From contig WFMN01000231.1 of the NCBI GenBank assembly GCA_015489095.1, positions 1 to 26,819 of the forward strand: DNA of 26,819 nucleotides, in the 5' to 3' direction. A model generated the notes under the pieces. The model was not told where the DNA came from. It did not search any database and saw nothing but the letters and a program-made list of their open reading frames with translations. Source of the DNA: Mariprofundaceae bacterium. Its GTDB lineage: Bacteria > Pseudomonadota > Zetaproteobacteria > Mariprofundales > J009. Both the position numbers and the translations under genes were made by a program. Below, one piece after another: positions 1 to 7,739 of this stretch. Every line of letters starts with the position of its first letter. The stretch's first letter is position 1.

Positions 1-79
1 CTCCTACATGTAGGAGGGGAATCCTTTCCCCGACCCCATCCATGGCCGCGACGATGACTTCTTGCGAGGTCGTCAGCAC
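1..79 (+). repeat. Composite REP element, left-truncated by window edge
   Basis: Positions 1-16 form a perfect palindrome (CTCCTACA followed by TGTAGGAG). A GTAGGAGGGG-type REP follows at about 9-34, and then the right flank of the composite family (CCATGGCCGCG). It ends in a hairpin, GATGACTT - loop - AGGTCGTC, in which two arms differ from the family consensus but still pair through G-T wobbles. The left part lies outside the window. The same order of parts recurs at 89-206 and 5288-5440. Confidence 0.75.
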
Positions 80-88
80 ATGGGCAGA

Positions 89-206
89 TCGCGAAAAGTC
101 CATCCGTGGCAATTCGCGGTTGGAAACCGCTCCTACGGCCTGTAGGAGGGGACTCCTTTCCCCGAACCGATCCGTGGCCGCGATGATGACTTTTTGCGAT
201 GTCATC
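89..206 (+). repeat. Complete composite REP element upstream of the Fic gene
   Basis: The parts are, in order: left end TCGCGAAAAGTC (89-100); an inverted REP at 113-138 with stem GCGGTT/AACCGC; a direct REP at 141-166 with the GGGG/CCCC stem (one mismatch); the flank CCGTGGCCGCG; and a terminal hairpin at 185-206 (GATGAC/GTCATC). It carries no open reading frame. With the previous copy it fills most of the gap upstream of the first gene; I see no clear promoter in 207-257, only a weak GGAG 11 bases before the start codon. Confidence 0.8.
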
Positions 207-257
207 GGTTACCAATGACCTAGTCCGGCACATGGGCGATGTTGGAGATGTTAGTCC

Positions 258-1247
258 ATGAATAACGATAAGACAACCGTCGTTTATCAAACCGATGATG
301 GTGCCATTGCGCTCCAAGGCGACCTGCAAAATGAAACGATGTGGGCAAGCCAGAGAGAGATGGCACAACTGTTTAAGGTTACGCCTCAAAATATAACAAC
401 ACATATCAGGCAGGTGTTTAAGGATGGTGAGTTGGAGGAGGCGTCAACTTGTAAAGAATCCTTACAAGTTCGACAGGAAGGGAAAAGGCAAGTAAAGCGT
501 AAGCTGAAAGTATATAATCTGGATGTCATGATAGCCGTTGGTTATCGTGTCAACTCAGTTGTTGGCACAAGTTTCCGCAAGTGGGCAACCAAAACCCTCA
601 AACAACACATCACCCAAGGCTACACCATCAATCCCCGCCGCATTGCCCGGAACTACGACACCTTTCTCCATGCCGTCGAAGAGGTCAAAGCACTGGCGCA
701 GGATAACCGGCAGTTGCAGACCGATGATGTGCTGGCACTGGTCACAGCTTTTGCCCATACATGGTTCTCACTGGAATCCTACGATGAAGATAAGCTGCCC
801 ACCCAAGGCAGCAACCGCAGCTCCATTCAGCTTGAAGCGGGCGAGCTATACAAGGCGGTTGCGGTGCTGAAGCAGGATTTAATCGCCAAAGGGCAAGCCA
901 CGCCGCTGTTTGCACAGGAAAAGCGCGAGGGAGGCCTGCAAGGCATTGTCGGCAACATCTATCAGTCCGCCTTTGGCGAAGATGTTTACCCCACGCTGGA
1001 AGAAAAAGCCGCCAACCTGCTCTATTTCATCATCAAGAATCATCCGTTCAATGATGGCAACAAGCGCACCGCCGCCTTTGCCTTTATCTGGTTTCTGCAA
1101 AAGGCAGGCATCGATTTCAAGGGCAGGCTTACGCCCGAAGCGCTGACCTCCATCACCCTGCTGATTGCCGAGAGCAACCCAGCCAGCAAGGAGCGCATGA
1201 TTGGCTTGGTGATTCTGTTGCTCACGGGGAGAGGGAATGATGCGTAA
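258..1247 (+). CDS. RhuM-family protein with C-terminal Fic/Doc domain
   Basis: The 329-residue protein has an N-terminal RhuM-type region (about residues 1-135, including YNLDVMIAVGYRVNS and FRKWATKTLKQH), thought from the family to be a DNA-binding-like module. The C-terminal Fic/Doc fold carries the signature HPFNDGNKRTA at residues 262-272. Fic proteins transfer AMP or phosphate to target proteins; the catalytic His and the GNKR anion-binding loop are present. The second Arg of the canonical Fic motif (HPFx..GNxRxxR) is replaced by Ala, as in Doc-like members. The first half of the gene is clearly more AT-rich than the neighbouring genes, which suggests acquisition. No small antitoxin gene adjoins it: upstream are repeats, and downstream folC overlaps by one base. 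The substrate cannot be inferred, and the virulence annotation of RhuM relatives is not evidence of function here. Confidence 0.85.
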   Translation: MNNDKTTVVYQTDDGAIALQGDLQNETMWASQREMAQLFKVTPQNITTHIRQVFKDGELEEASTCKESLQVRQEGKRQVKRKLKVYNLDVMIAVGYRVNSVVGTSFRKWATKTLKQHITQGYTINPRRIARNYDTFLHAVEEVKALAQDNRQLQTDDVLALVTAFAHTWFSLESYDEDKLPTQGSNRSSIQLEAGELYKAVAVLKQDLIAKGQATPLFAQEKREGGLQGIVGNIYQSAFGEDVYPTLEEKAANLLYFIIKNHPFNDGNKRTAAFAFIWFLQKAGIDFKGRLTPEALTSITLLIAESNPASKERMIGLVILLLTGRGNDA

Positions 1248-2404
1248 TGCACCGGAAGGGTGATCCCATCGACGCCCTATTGCAGGCGCTGGGTGCGCCC
1301 GGGGCGGATCGGGATTACCGGCCGGGGCACGCGCGGATGGCGGCGATGTTGGCGCATTGCGACCTGCGGGAGCCTGCGCTGCGCATCCGGGTGGCGGGCA
1401 CCAATGGCAAGGGATCGACCGCCACCATGGTTGCCGCCGGGCTACAGGCGGCGGGGCTGAAGGTTGGGCTTTACACCTCTCCCCACCTGCACCGTTTTCA
1501 TGAGCGCATTCGCATCGATGGCGCGCCGGTGGATGACCGGCTGCTGCGCGCGGAACTGGCGCGGCTGCTGCCGATCGCCCAGCGCGAAGGGGGGAGCTAT
1601 TTCGAGCTGGCCACGGTGGTGGCGTTGGCGCTGTTTGGCCGCGCGCGGGTCGATGCGGAGGTGCTGGAGGCGGGGGTGGGGGCGCGCCTAGACGCCACCA
1701 CCGCCGTCGCCGCCGATATGGCGTTGATCACCCCGATTGCGCTGGATCATCAGGCGTGGCTGGGCGAGACACTGGCCGAGATCGCCGCCGAGAAGGCTGC
1801 GGCGGGGGTGGGCTGCCGCTGGGTGCTGTCGGCGCGGCAGGCGCCGGAGGTGGCGCGGGTGTTGGCGGCGGCTGTGCCGTCGCTGGAGATGGTTGCCCCC
1901 GATCCTTCGCTGGCGTGCGCCATGATCGGCGCCCATCAGCAGCAGAACGGGGCGCTGGCGCTGGCGGCGCTCACGCGCTTACAGCAGGATGGGGCGATGG
2001 TGCTGGATGATGTTGCGATGCAGGCGGCGGTCACCTCGGTGACGATGGCGGGCAGGTTGCAGCGCTACGCGGTAGGACAAGGCGTGGTCTGGCTCGATGT
2101 GGCGCACAATGGTCATGCGGTGGCGGCGGTTGCCGACGCACTGCCCGCGCCGGTGGACGCGGTGTTGATCTACACCCGTGAGGATCGGGTGTTGACCGAT
2201 CAGAAGCCGATTTTGCGTGGTATGGGTGGCGTGCTGGTGGGCGATTCGGCAGGGTGGGACAGGGTCTATCCCACGGTGGAAGAGGCGTTGCAAGGTCTGT
2301 TGCAGGCGCAACCGGCGGCAACCCTGCTGGTGTTGGGCTCGTTTATCACCGTGGCGGCCGCGCAGCGCTGGATAGCAGAGAGGGGCGGGAGGGTAATCGC
2401 ATGA
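1247..2404 (+). CDS. folC: Bifunctional dihydrofolate/folylpolyglutamate synthase
   Basis: This enzyme adds glutamate to dihydropteroate and then to folates, using ATP, in the cytoplasm. The 385-residue protein shows the Mur-ligase-type P-loop GTNGKGST (residues 51-58), the SPH motif after it, EAGVGARLDATTAV, the LDHQAWLGET...IAAEKA stretch and the C-terminal-domain motif DVAHNGHA (DGAHNPHA in most relatives). It is somewhat shorter than the usual 420 or so residues, mainly in linkers. The ATG at 1247 shares its A with the Fic stop (TAATG), with a purine-rich GGGGAGAGGG about 12 bases upstream. It overlaps rng by four bases (ATGA), so folC and rng are probably co-translated. The coupling to the Fic gene may be accidental. 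Confidence 0.93.
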   Translation: MHRKGDPIDALLQALGAPGADRDYRPGHARMAAMLAHCDLREPALRIRVAGTNGKGSTATMVAAGLQAAGLKVGLYTSPHLHRFHERIRIDGAPVDDRLLRAELARLLPIAQREGGSYFELATVVALALFGRARVDAEVLEAGVGARLDATTAVAADMALITPIALDHQAWLGETLAEIAAEKAAAGVGCRWVLSARQAPEVARVLAAAVPSLEMVAPDPSLACAMIGAHQQQNGALALAALTRLQQDGAMVLDDVAMQAAVTSVTMAGRLQRYAVGQGVVWLDVAHNGHAVAAVADALPAPVDAVLIYTREDRVLTDQKPILRGMGGVLVGDSAGWDRVYPTVEEALQGLLQAQPAATLLVLGSFITVAAAQRWIAERGGRVIA

Positions 2405-3915
2405 GTGCGGAGCTGTTGATCAATGTAACCCCGTTTGAAACCCGGGTGGCGCGGGTCGAAAACGGGCGGGCGGAAGAGCTCTACATCGAGCGCGAGTGCG
2501 AGCGCGGCATTAAGGGCAATATCTACAAGGGCAAGGTGCAGCGGGTGATCCCCGGGATTCAGGCGGCGTTTGTCGATATCGGCATGCCCAAGGCCGGGTT
2601 TCTCTATGTGGCCGATGTCGCCACCGCCCGCGATGCCGACCGCGTGGTGGAGGAGGCGACCGCGGATGAGGAGTCTGAAGGGGCGCGCGAAGAGGCGCCG
2701 CGGCCGCGGCGGCGGGTCGATATCACCGAGCTGCTGGAGGAGCGTCAGCAGCTCTTGGTACAGGTGAGCAAGGAGCCGATCGCATCCAAGGGGCCGCGGT
2801 TGACCTCGCTGATTTCGCTCGCGGGGCGTTATCTGGTCTATCTGCCGCTGCTCGACCATGTCGGCATCGCGCACCGGCTGGATGATCCGGCGGAGCGGCA
2901 GCGGCTGCTGGAGGTGGCGCACCGCATCAAGCCTGAGGGGGGCGGCTTGATCGTGCGCACGGTGGCGGACGGCCACAGCGAGGAGGACTTAGTGCGGGAT
3001 CTCGCCTTTCTGCAGCGGTTGTGGGCCGATATCGCCAACAATATGCGGCTGGCGCCGCCGGGAACGATGCTCTACAGCGATCTGAACCTCTACCTGCGCG
3101 TCATGCGCGATTTTGTCGATGACGAGGTGCAGAAGATCCATATCGACTCCCGCGACGCCTACGACCGGATGAAGCAGTTTGCCACCCGTTTCATGCCGGA
3201 GGTGGTGGAGCGCATCTTTTACTACCCCGGCGATCGCCCGCTGTTTGACCTCTACGGGGTGGAGCAGACGCTGGCGCAGGCGTTGCAGCGCAAGGTGCCG
3301 CTCAAATCGGGCGGCTATCTGGTGATCGAGCAGACCGAGGCGCTGATCGTGGTTGATGTCAACTCCGGCTCATTCATCAAATCGCGCAACTTGGAGGAGA
3401 CCAGCTTCAAAACCAATCTGGAGGCGGTCTATGAGCTGGTGCATCAGCTCCGGTTCCGCAACCTCGGCGGCATTGTGGTGATCGACTTCATCGATATGCA
3501 GGATGAGGAGAACCGCGAGCGGCTGATCGAGGTGCTCAAGGAGGCGCTGCGCCGGGACAAGGCGAAGAGCAAGGTGGTGCAGTACTCCTCGCTGGGGCTG
3601 GTGGAGATGACCCGCAAGCGCACCCGTGATTCGCTGGAGCGGCTGCTGATGGAGGAGTGTCGCCACTGCGGTGGCGTGGGCAAGGCGAAGAGCGCGCGCA
3701 CCATCTGCTATCAGCTGTTTCGCGAGATTGTCGCCGAGGCGCGCGCCTACCCGGCGGAGAAGCTGATGGTGATCGCCCACCCATCGATCATCGAGCTGCT
3801 GCTGGGCGAAGAGGATGACCAAGTGCGCAGGTTGGAAGGGTTTTTGGGCAAAACCATCGAACTCAAAAGCGACGAGGGTCTGGCGCCGGAAGATTACGAA
3901 GTCGCCCTGCTGTAG
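2401..3915 (+). CDS. rng: Ribonuclease G
   Basis: Endoribonuclease of the RNase E/G family; in E. coli it matures the 5' end of 16S rRNA and degrades some mRNAs. The 504 residues match the short RNase G form without the long RNase E scaffold tail. An S1-like RNA-binding segment (NIYKGKVQRVIPGIQAAF) lies at about 40-60. Catalytic metal-binding aspartates are predicted at 319 (VVDVNSGSF) and 362 (VVIDFIDM), and the zinc-link CRHC at 420-423. An acidic, Arg-rich insertion lies at about 75-115. I start it at the ATG that overlaps the folC stop, because a longer in-frame extension would run through the folC 3' end. Its TAG stop is the GTAG head of a REP palindrome. Confidence 0.95.
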   Translation: MSAELLINVTPFETRVARVENGRAEELYIERECERGIKGNIYKGKVQRVIPGIQAAFVDIGMPKAGFLYVADVATARDADRVVEEATADEESEGAREEAPRPRRRVDITELLEERQQLLVQVSKEPIASKGPRLTSLISLAGRYLVYLPLLDHVGIAHRLDDPAERQRLLEVAHRIKPEGGGLIVRTVADGHSEEDLVRDLAFLQRLWADIANNMRLAPPGTMLYSDLNLYLRVMRDFVDDEVQKIHIDSRDAYDRMKQFATRFMPEVVERIFYYPGDRPLFDLYGVEQTLAQALQRKVPLKSGGYLVIEQTEALIVVDVNSGSFIKSRNLEETSFKTNLEAVYELVHQLRFRNLGGIVVIDFIDMQDEENRERLIEVLKEALRRDKAKSKVVQYSSLGLVEMTRKRTRDSLERLLMEECRHCGGVGKAKSARTICYQLFREIVAEARAYPAEKLMVIAHPSIIELLLGEEDDQVRRLEGFLGKTIELKSDEGLAPEDYEVALL

Positions 3916-3936
3916 GAGCGATCTTAAGACCGCGAA
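3911..3936 (+). repeat. Single REP palindrome at the rng stop codon
   Basis: TGTAGGAG head, imperfect stem GCGATC/GACCGC around TTAA, and a CGAA tail. The rng stop codon (3913-3915) is the TAG of the head. It may act as a 3' hairpin for the folC-rng transcript. There is no T-run, so it is not a classical intrinsic terminator. Confidence 0.75.
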
Positions 3937-3950
3937 AGGTTAGGGGTTTG

Positions 3951-5108
3951 ATGCTGATTTATGTTCATGTTCCTTTTTGTGCGCACAAATGCCCCTATTG
4001 CGATTTCAATTCGCATGTGCGCCGTGCGCCGGATTGGAGGCGGTACACCGCGGCGCTGATTGCCGAACTGGAGTGGCGGCTTGCGCAGCCACAGTGGCAT
4101 GGGCGACAGGCGACTACCCTCTATTTCGGCGGCGGCACCCCCTCGCTGGCTCCGGTGGCGCTGGTGGCGGAGGTGATGGCGACGCTTATGCGCCACCGGG
4201 TGTTGGCGGACGACGCGGAGGTGTCGCTGGAGGCCAATCCCGGTAGCCTCGACGGTGATAAGCTGGATGGCTGGCGCGCCGCCGGGGTCAATCGGCTGTC
4301 GATCGGGGTGCAGAGCGTGGATGCGGCGCAGTTGCGCTGGTTGGAGCGCATCCACTCGGCGGAAGAAGGGGTGGCGGCGGTGGCTTTGGCGCATGCGCGC
4401 GGCTGGGAGAATGTCGGCGTCGATCTCATCTACGGGCTGCCCAATCAGAGCCTGGCGCAGTGGCAGCGGCAGCTGACGGCGGTGATGGCGCTGCAGCCCG
4501 CCCACTTCTCCTGCTATCAGTTGACGGTGGAGGAGGGCACTCCGCTGGCGCGCCGCCACGCGGCGGCGCCTTACCCGCTGCCACACCAAGAGCAGGCGGC
4601 GGAGATGCTGCTGTGGACGCGATCCGCGTTGGCCGAGGCGGGCTGGCCGGCCTACGAGGTCTCCAACTATGCCCGTGCGGGGATGGCTTGCCGCCACAAC
4701 GACGGCTACTGGCGCTACGCGGACTATCTGGCGATCGGTGCCGGAGCGTGCGGCAAGTATGACTGCCCAGATGGAGGCGTGGTGCGCTACAGCAACCTCC
4801 GTCATCCCGAGAGCTACATGGCGCGGGTGGAGCAGGGGGGGGATCCGGCGGCGGAGCGCGAGCGGCGCAATAGGTGTGAAGCGGCGGCGGAGGCGGTGTG
4901 GCTCGGCCTGCGGCGCAGTGACGGCATTGCCAACGCGCCGTTTGCGTCGCGCTTCGGCGCGGCACCGCTGGCGCGCTTTGCGCGTGCGCTGCAACCGTGG
5001 CTGCGGCGCGGTGTGGTTACGGCAGACGCGGAGACAGTGCGTTTGACGGAACAGGGGTTGCTGTTGGCGGATGCGGTTGCGGCGGATGTGTTGACGGATG
5101 TGGCTTAA
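3951..5108 (+). CDS. hemW: Radical SAM haem chaperone HemW (HemN-like)
   Basis: The 385-residue protein has the radical-SAM cluster motif CAHKCPYC (Cys 10, 14, 17), the SAM-contacting GGGTPS, and the family stretches SIGVQS, DLIYGLPNQS, YEVSNYAR and CRHNDGYWRY. Oxygen-independent coproporphyrinogen oxidase has an extra N-terminal region and a fourth Cys; the short N-terminus here points to HemW, which binds haem and passes it to respiratory proteins. Near the end of the core the usual GAxAHGK is GAGACGK here, a Cys where His is common; this may be lineage-specific. Start: the ATG at 3951, with AGGGG four bases upstream; an in-frame TTG directly before it is less likely. A strong hairpin follows at the stop. 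Confidence 0.9.
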   Translation: MLIYVHVPFCAHKCPYCDFNSHVRRAPDWRRYTAALIAELEWRLAQPQWHGRQATTLYFGGGTPSLAPVALVAEVMATLMRHRVLADDAEVSLEANPGSLDGDKLDGWRAAGVNRLSIGVQSVDAAQLRWLERIHSAEEGVAAVALAHARGWENVGVDLIYGLPNQSLAQWQRQLTAVMALQPAHFSCYQLTVEEGTPLARRHAAAPYPLPHQEQAAEMLLWTRSALAEAGWPAYEVSNYARAGMACRHNDGYWRYADYLAIGAGACGKYDCPDGGVVRYSNLRHPESYMARVEQGGDPAAERERRNRCEAAAEAVWLGLRRSDGIANAPFASRFGAAPLARFARALQPWLRRGVVTADAETVRLTEQGLLLADAVAADVLTDVA

Positions 5109-5157
5109 GGCCCGGGAGTGTTACGGTGGGGGGGGAGTGACACTCAACCGGGCCTTT
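5107..5157 (+). terminator. Strong hairpin at the end of hemW
   Basis: Arms AAGGCCCGG (5107-5115) and CCGGGCCTT (5148-5156) pair perfectly, and an inner stem GTGTTAC/GTGACAC (one G-T pair) extends the structure around a G-rich loop. It begins at the hemW stop codon and is followed by only three T residues. It should stop or stabilise the hemW transcript; strict Rho-independence is uncertain because the T-run is short. Confidence 0.6.
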
Positions 5158-5159
5158 GC

Positions 5160-5192
5160 CCCGGATGGAAGTAAAGAGGCGCACCATCCGGG
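5160..5192. repeat. Inverted repeat downstream of the hemW hairpin
   Basis: Nine-base arms CCCGGATGG (5160-5168) and CCATCCGGG (5184-5192) flank a 15-base centre. It could be a second hairpin or an operator. It does not resemble the REP family in this window. Confidence 0.5.
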
Positions 5193-5231
5193 TAAGCCGG
5201 GGCGAATGATGCGGGCCGCGATGGGGGGCAC

Positions 5232-5247
5232 TGTGATCTGTGTCACA
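5232..5247. promoter_or_regulatory. Perfect CRP-type operator
   Basis: The sequence is TGTGA-TCTGTG-TCACA, an exact match to the CRP consensus half-sites at the standard six-base spacing. It lies 245 bases upstream of exbB, with a composite REP element (5288-5440) in between. I cannot place a convincing -35/-10 pair beside it. A CRP/Vfr-like regulator controlling the exbB operon is the likeliest reading, by inference. Confidence 0.6.
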
Positions 5248-5287
5248 CTTGTCCGGATGATGTTGCGCGAAGTCATTATCGAGCACA

Positions 5288-5440
5288 TCGCAAAAAGTCC
5301 GTCCGCGGTAATTCGTTATGTAGGAGGGGAATCCTTTCCCCGAACCCGTCCGTGGCGATTCGCGGTCGGAGACCGCTCCTACAGGAATCCTTTCCCCGAA
5401 ACCGTCCGTGGCCGCGATGATGACTTTCTGCGAAGTCATC
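5288..5440 (+). repeat. Composite REP element upstream of exbB
   Basis: Left end TCGCAAAAAGTCC (5288-5300), direct REP with the GGGGAA stem at 5319-5344, inverted REP with the GCGGTC stem at 5359-5384, then a third REP missing its head (5384-5400). The right flank CCGTCCGTGGCCGCG leads into the terminal hairpin 5419-5440 (GATGACTT/AAGTCATC around TCTGCG). REP order is reversed compared with 89-206. The rest of the gap (5193-5287 and 5441-5491) holds the CRP site and no gene. Confidence 0.8.
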
Positions 5441-5491
5441 CTAGCCTGCGTCGGGAATGGGATTGCGCGCGTGAAGGGGTTTCGTTATTAA

Positions 5492-6100
5492 ATGATTGAT
5501 TTTATTAACCAAGGCGGGGTGGTGATGTATCTGCTGATTATCGCCTCGATCGTGGAGATCGCCATCATTCTGGAACGGAGCTGGAGTCTGCGGGCATCGC
5601 TGATCCTGCCGGATACGGTGATCACGGCGATGGAGGAGGCGATCAAGCGCGGCGATAGCGAGCAGGCGATGCAGCTCTGCGGCGAGCACAACACCACCAT
5701 GACGCGCATTTTGTGGTTGGCGTTGCAGAACCGGGGGATCAAGCGGGCGGCGCTGAAGGAGCTGCTGGAGGAGAGCGGGCGTCAGGAGGTGTTTTATCTT
5801 GAGCGCTACCTCGGGGTGCTGGGGATCATCGCCTCGATGGCGCCGCTGCTCGGGCTGCTGGGAACGGTGATCGGCATGATCGAGGTGTTTCAGGTGATTT
5901 CGGTGCATGGCGTGGGCAAGGCCGATGTGTTGGCGGGAGGGATCTCCAAGGCGTTGAACACCACCGCCGCGGGGCTGGTGGTGGCGATTCCGGCGTTGAT
6001 TGCCTACCGCATGTTCGAGTCGCGGGTGAACGGTTTTGTGGTGGAGATCGAGCGCCACGCGGTGCGTTTTGTCGATCTGCTCAAGGGGGATCAGCATTGA
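5492..6100 (+). CDS. exbB: ExbB/TolQ-family proton channel subunit
   Basis: Inner-membrane protein of the MotA/TolQ/ExbB family, which uses the proton gradient to energise TonB- or TolA-type transport across the periplasm. The 202 residues contain a first membrane helix at about 10-28, a cytoplasmic stretch, and two more helices at about 103-130 and 150-175. The conserved blocks are MAPLLGLLGTVIGMIEVF and GGISKALNTTAAGLVVAIP. The size and GGIS..L.TTAAGL motif favour ExbB over TolQ. The predicted SD (GAAGGGG) is about 12 bases from the ATG, rather far. It overlaps exbD by four bases. No TonB-like gene is in the window. Confidence 0.9.
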   Translation: MIDFINQGGVVMYLLIIASIVEIAIILERSWSLRASLILPDTVITAMEEAIKRGDSEQAMQLCGEHNTTMTRILWLALQNRGIKRAALKELLEESGRQEVFYLERYLGVLGIIASMAPLLGLLGTVIGMIEVFQVISVHGVGKADVLAGGISKALNTTAAGLVVAIPALIAYRMFESRVNGFVVEIERHAVRFVDLLKGDQH

Positions 6101-6516
6101 ATCTACGCCCGCGTCGGCACAAGCTCGATCTGGTGGTGGATATCACCCCGCTGATCGATGTGGTGTTTCTGATGCTGATTTTTTTCATGGTTTCCACCAG
6201 CTTCAATGTGGCGACCGCGCTCAAGCTCGACCTGCCGTCGAGCCACGCCAAGCCAGATGCCAAGGCGAAGCAGCATCCGTTGGTGGTGGCGATCAAGGCG
6301 GATGGCTCCCTCTTTGTCGATGGCAAGGCGGTTGCCGATCACGATCTGCACGGTCGCCTGCTGGCCGCCAGCAAGGGCGACGCAACGCGGCGGGTGGTGG
6401 TGCGCGCCGACAGCGAGGCGCGGCATAAGCGGGTGGTGCTGGTGCTCGACGCGTTGCAGCAGATCGGGCTCAACCGGATCGGGATCGCCACCATCCCCGA
6501 AGGGGCGGCTCCCTGA
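6097..6516 (+). CDS. exbD: ExbD/TolR-family protein
   Basis: Single-pass inner-membrane partner of ExbB. The 139 residues have a short cytoplasmic start, the motif DITPLIDVVFLMLIFFMV with the predicted proton-carrying Asp at 21, one membrane helix (about 22-38), and a periplasmic domain. The start is TTG: it overlaps the exbB stop as TTGA, and AAGGGGG lies eight bases upstream, so this start is well supported although unusual. Its own stop overlaps lysC by one base (TGATG). ExbBD here is evidently translated as one unit with lysC and csrA. Confidence 0.9.
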   Translation: MNLRPRRHKLDLVVDITPLIDVVFLMLIFFMVSTSFNVATALKLDLPSSHAKPDAKAKQHPLVVAIKADGSLFVDGKAVADHDLHGRLLAASKGDATRRVVVRADSEARHKRVVLVLDALQQIGLNRIGIATIPEGAAP

Positions 6517-7736
6517 TGCGGATTGTGCAGAAGTATGGCGGCACCTCGGTCGGTTCCATCGAACGCATTCGGCATATCGCCGGATTGGTGGCCGCGGCGC
6601 GCGCCGACGGCGCGCATCAACTGGTGGTGGTGGTGTCGGCGATGGGGGGCGAAACCAACCGCCTGCTCAATCTGGCGCGCGAGTTGACGCCGACCCCCGC
6701 CAGCCGCGAAATGGACGCGCTGGTGGCGACCGGCGAGCAGGTGAGTGCCGCGCTGCTGGCGATCGAGCTTAACCGCCTCGGTATTCCCGCCTACTCCTTC
6801 ACCGGCAGCCAAGCCGGCTTTTTTACCGATGGCCCCCACTCCCGCGCCCGCATCCGCCGCATCGAGAGCAGCCATCTCCAGCGCCGCCTTGATCGCGGCG
6901 AGGTGCCGGTGGTGACCGGGTTTCAGGGGGTGGATGACGACGGCAACATCACCACGCTCGGCCGTGGCGGCTCCGACACCTCGGCGGTGGCGCTGGCGGT
7001 GGCGTTGCAGGCGGATCGCTGCGATATCTACACCGATGTGGATGGGATTTTCACTACCGATCCGCGGGTGGTGCCGGAGGCGCGCAAGCTTACCCATATC
7101 TGCTATGAGGAGATGCTGGAGCTGGCCTCCCTAGGCGCCAAGGTGCTGCAGACGCGCAGCGTTGAGCTGGCGATGCGCTACCGGATGCCGGTCTGCCTGC
7201 GTTCAAGTTTTACGGATGGTGCCGGCACGCTGGTCACCGAAGAGGAGAGTGCCATGGAACGGGCTGCGGTAACGGGGATCGCATTTCATCGCGACGAGGC
7301 GAAAATCACGGTGCGGGGTATTCCCGACCACCCTGGCATCGCCAGCAATGTGTTAGGGCCGATCGCGGAGGCGGAGATCAATGTCGATGTGATCGTGCAG
7401 AATGTGAGCGAGCAGGGGTTTACCGACATGACCTTTACCGTGTCGCATGAGGATTACACCACCACGATGGCGCTGATGCGGGAGCTTCAGCCATCGCTTG
7501 GCGCGCGTGAGGTGCTGGGCGATACCGGAATCGGCAAGGTGTCGCTGGTCGGCGTGGGGATGCGGTCGCACGCCGGTGTCGCCCGCAAGATGTTCGAGAC
7601 GCTGGCGAATAATGATGTGAACATTCAGATGATTACCACCAGCGAGATCAAGATTACGGTGGTGGTGGAAGAGGCGGTGATCGACCGCGCGGTGCAGGCG
7701 CTCCATGCCGCCTTTCATCTGGAGCAGGAGGGGTAG
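6516..7736 (+). CDS. lysC: Aspartate kinase
   Basis: Phosphorylates aspartate, the first step to lysine, threonine, methionine and diaminopimelate. The 406-residue monofunctional form has KYGGTSV at the N-terminus, the LVVVVSAMGGETN and GRGGSDTSA motifs of the amino-acid kinase fold, and two C-terminal ACT domains (from about residue 260) that usually bind lysine and/or threonine as inhibitors. It overlaps exbD by one base and ends three bases before csrA, whose SD lies inside its last codons. An internal start that would yield a separate regulatory subunit is listed separately. Confidence 0.95.
   Translation: MRIVQKYGGTSVGSIERIRHIAGLVAAARADGAHQLVVVVSAMGGETNRLLNLARELTPTPASREMDALVATGEQVSAALLAIELNRLGIPAYSFTGSQAGFFTDGPHSRARIRRIESSHLQRRLDRGEVPVVTGFQGVDDDGNITTLGRGGSDTSAVALAVALQADRCDIYTDVDGIFTTDPRVVPEARKLTHICYEEMLELASLGAKVLQTRSVELAMRYRMPVCLRSSFTDGAGTLVTEEESAMERAAVTGIAFHRDEAKITVRGIPDHPGIASNVLGPIAEAEINVDVIVQNVSEQGFTDMTFTVSHEDYTTTMALMRELQPSLGAREVLGDTGIGKVSLVGVGMRSHAGVARKMFETLANNDVNIQMITTSEIKITVVVEEAVIDRAVQALHAAFHLEQEG
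7243..7256 (+). promoter_or_regulatory. Internal ribosome binding site for aspartokinase beta subunit
   Basis: AGGAG (7243-7247) is followed after six bases by an in-frame ATG (7254-7256), codon 247 of lysC. Translation from here gives a 160-residue protein starting MERAAVTGIAFHRDEAKITV, made of the two ACT domains. Bacillus and Corynebacterium aspartokinases make a beta subunit from exactly this kind of internal start at the equivalent place. Use of the site here is inferred. Confidence 0.55.
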
Positions 7737-7739
7737 GCG

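Noticed and set aside
2254..2400. N-terminal extension of RNase G inside folC
   Set aside because: It overlaps the conserved folC 3' end in another frame; the ATG at 2401 gives the normal N-terminus.
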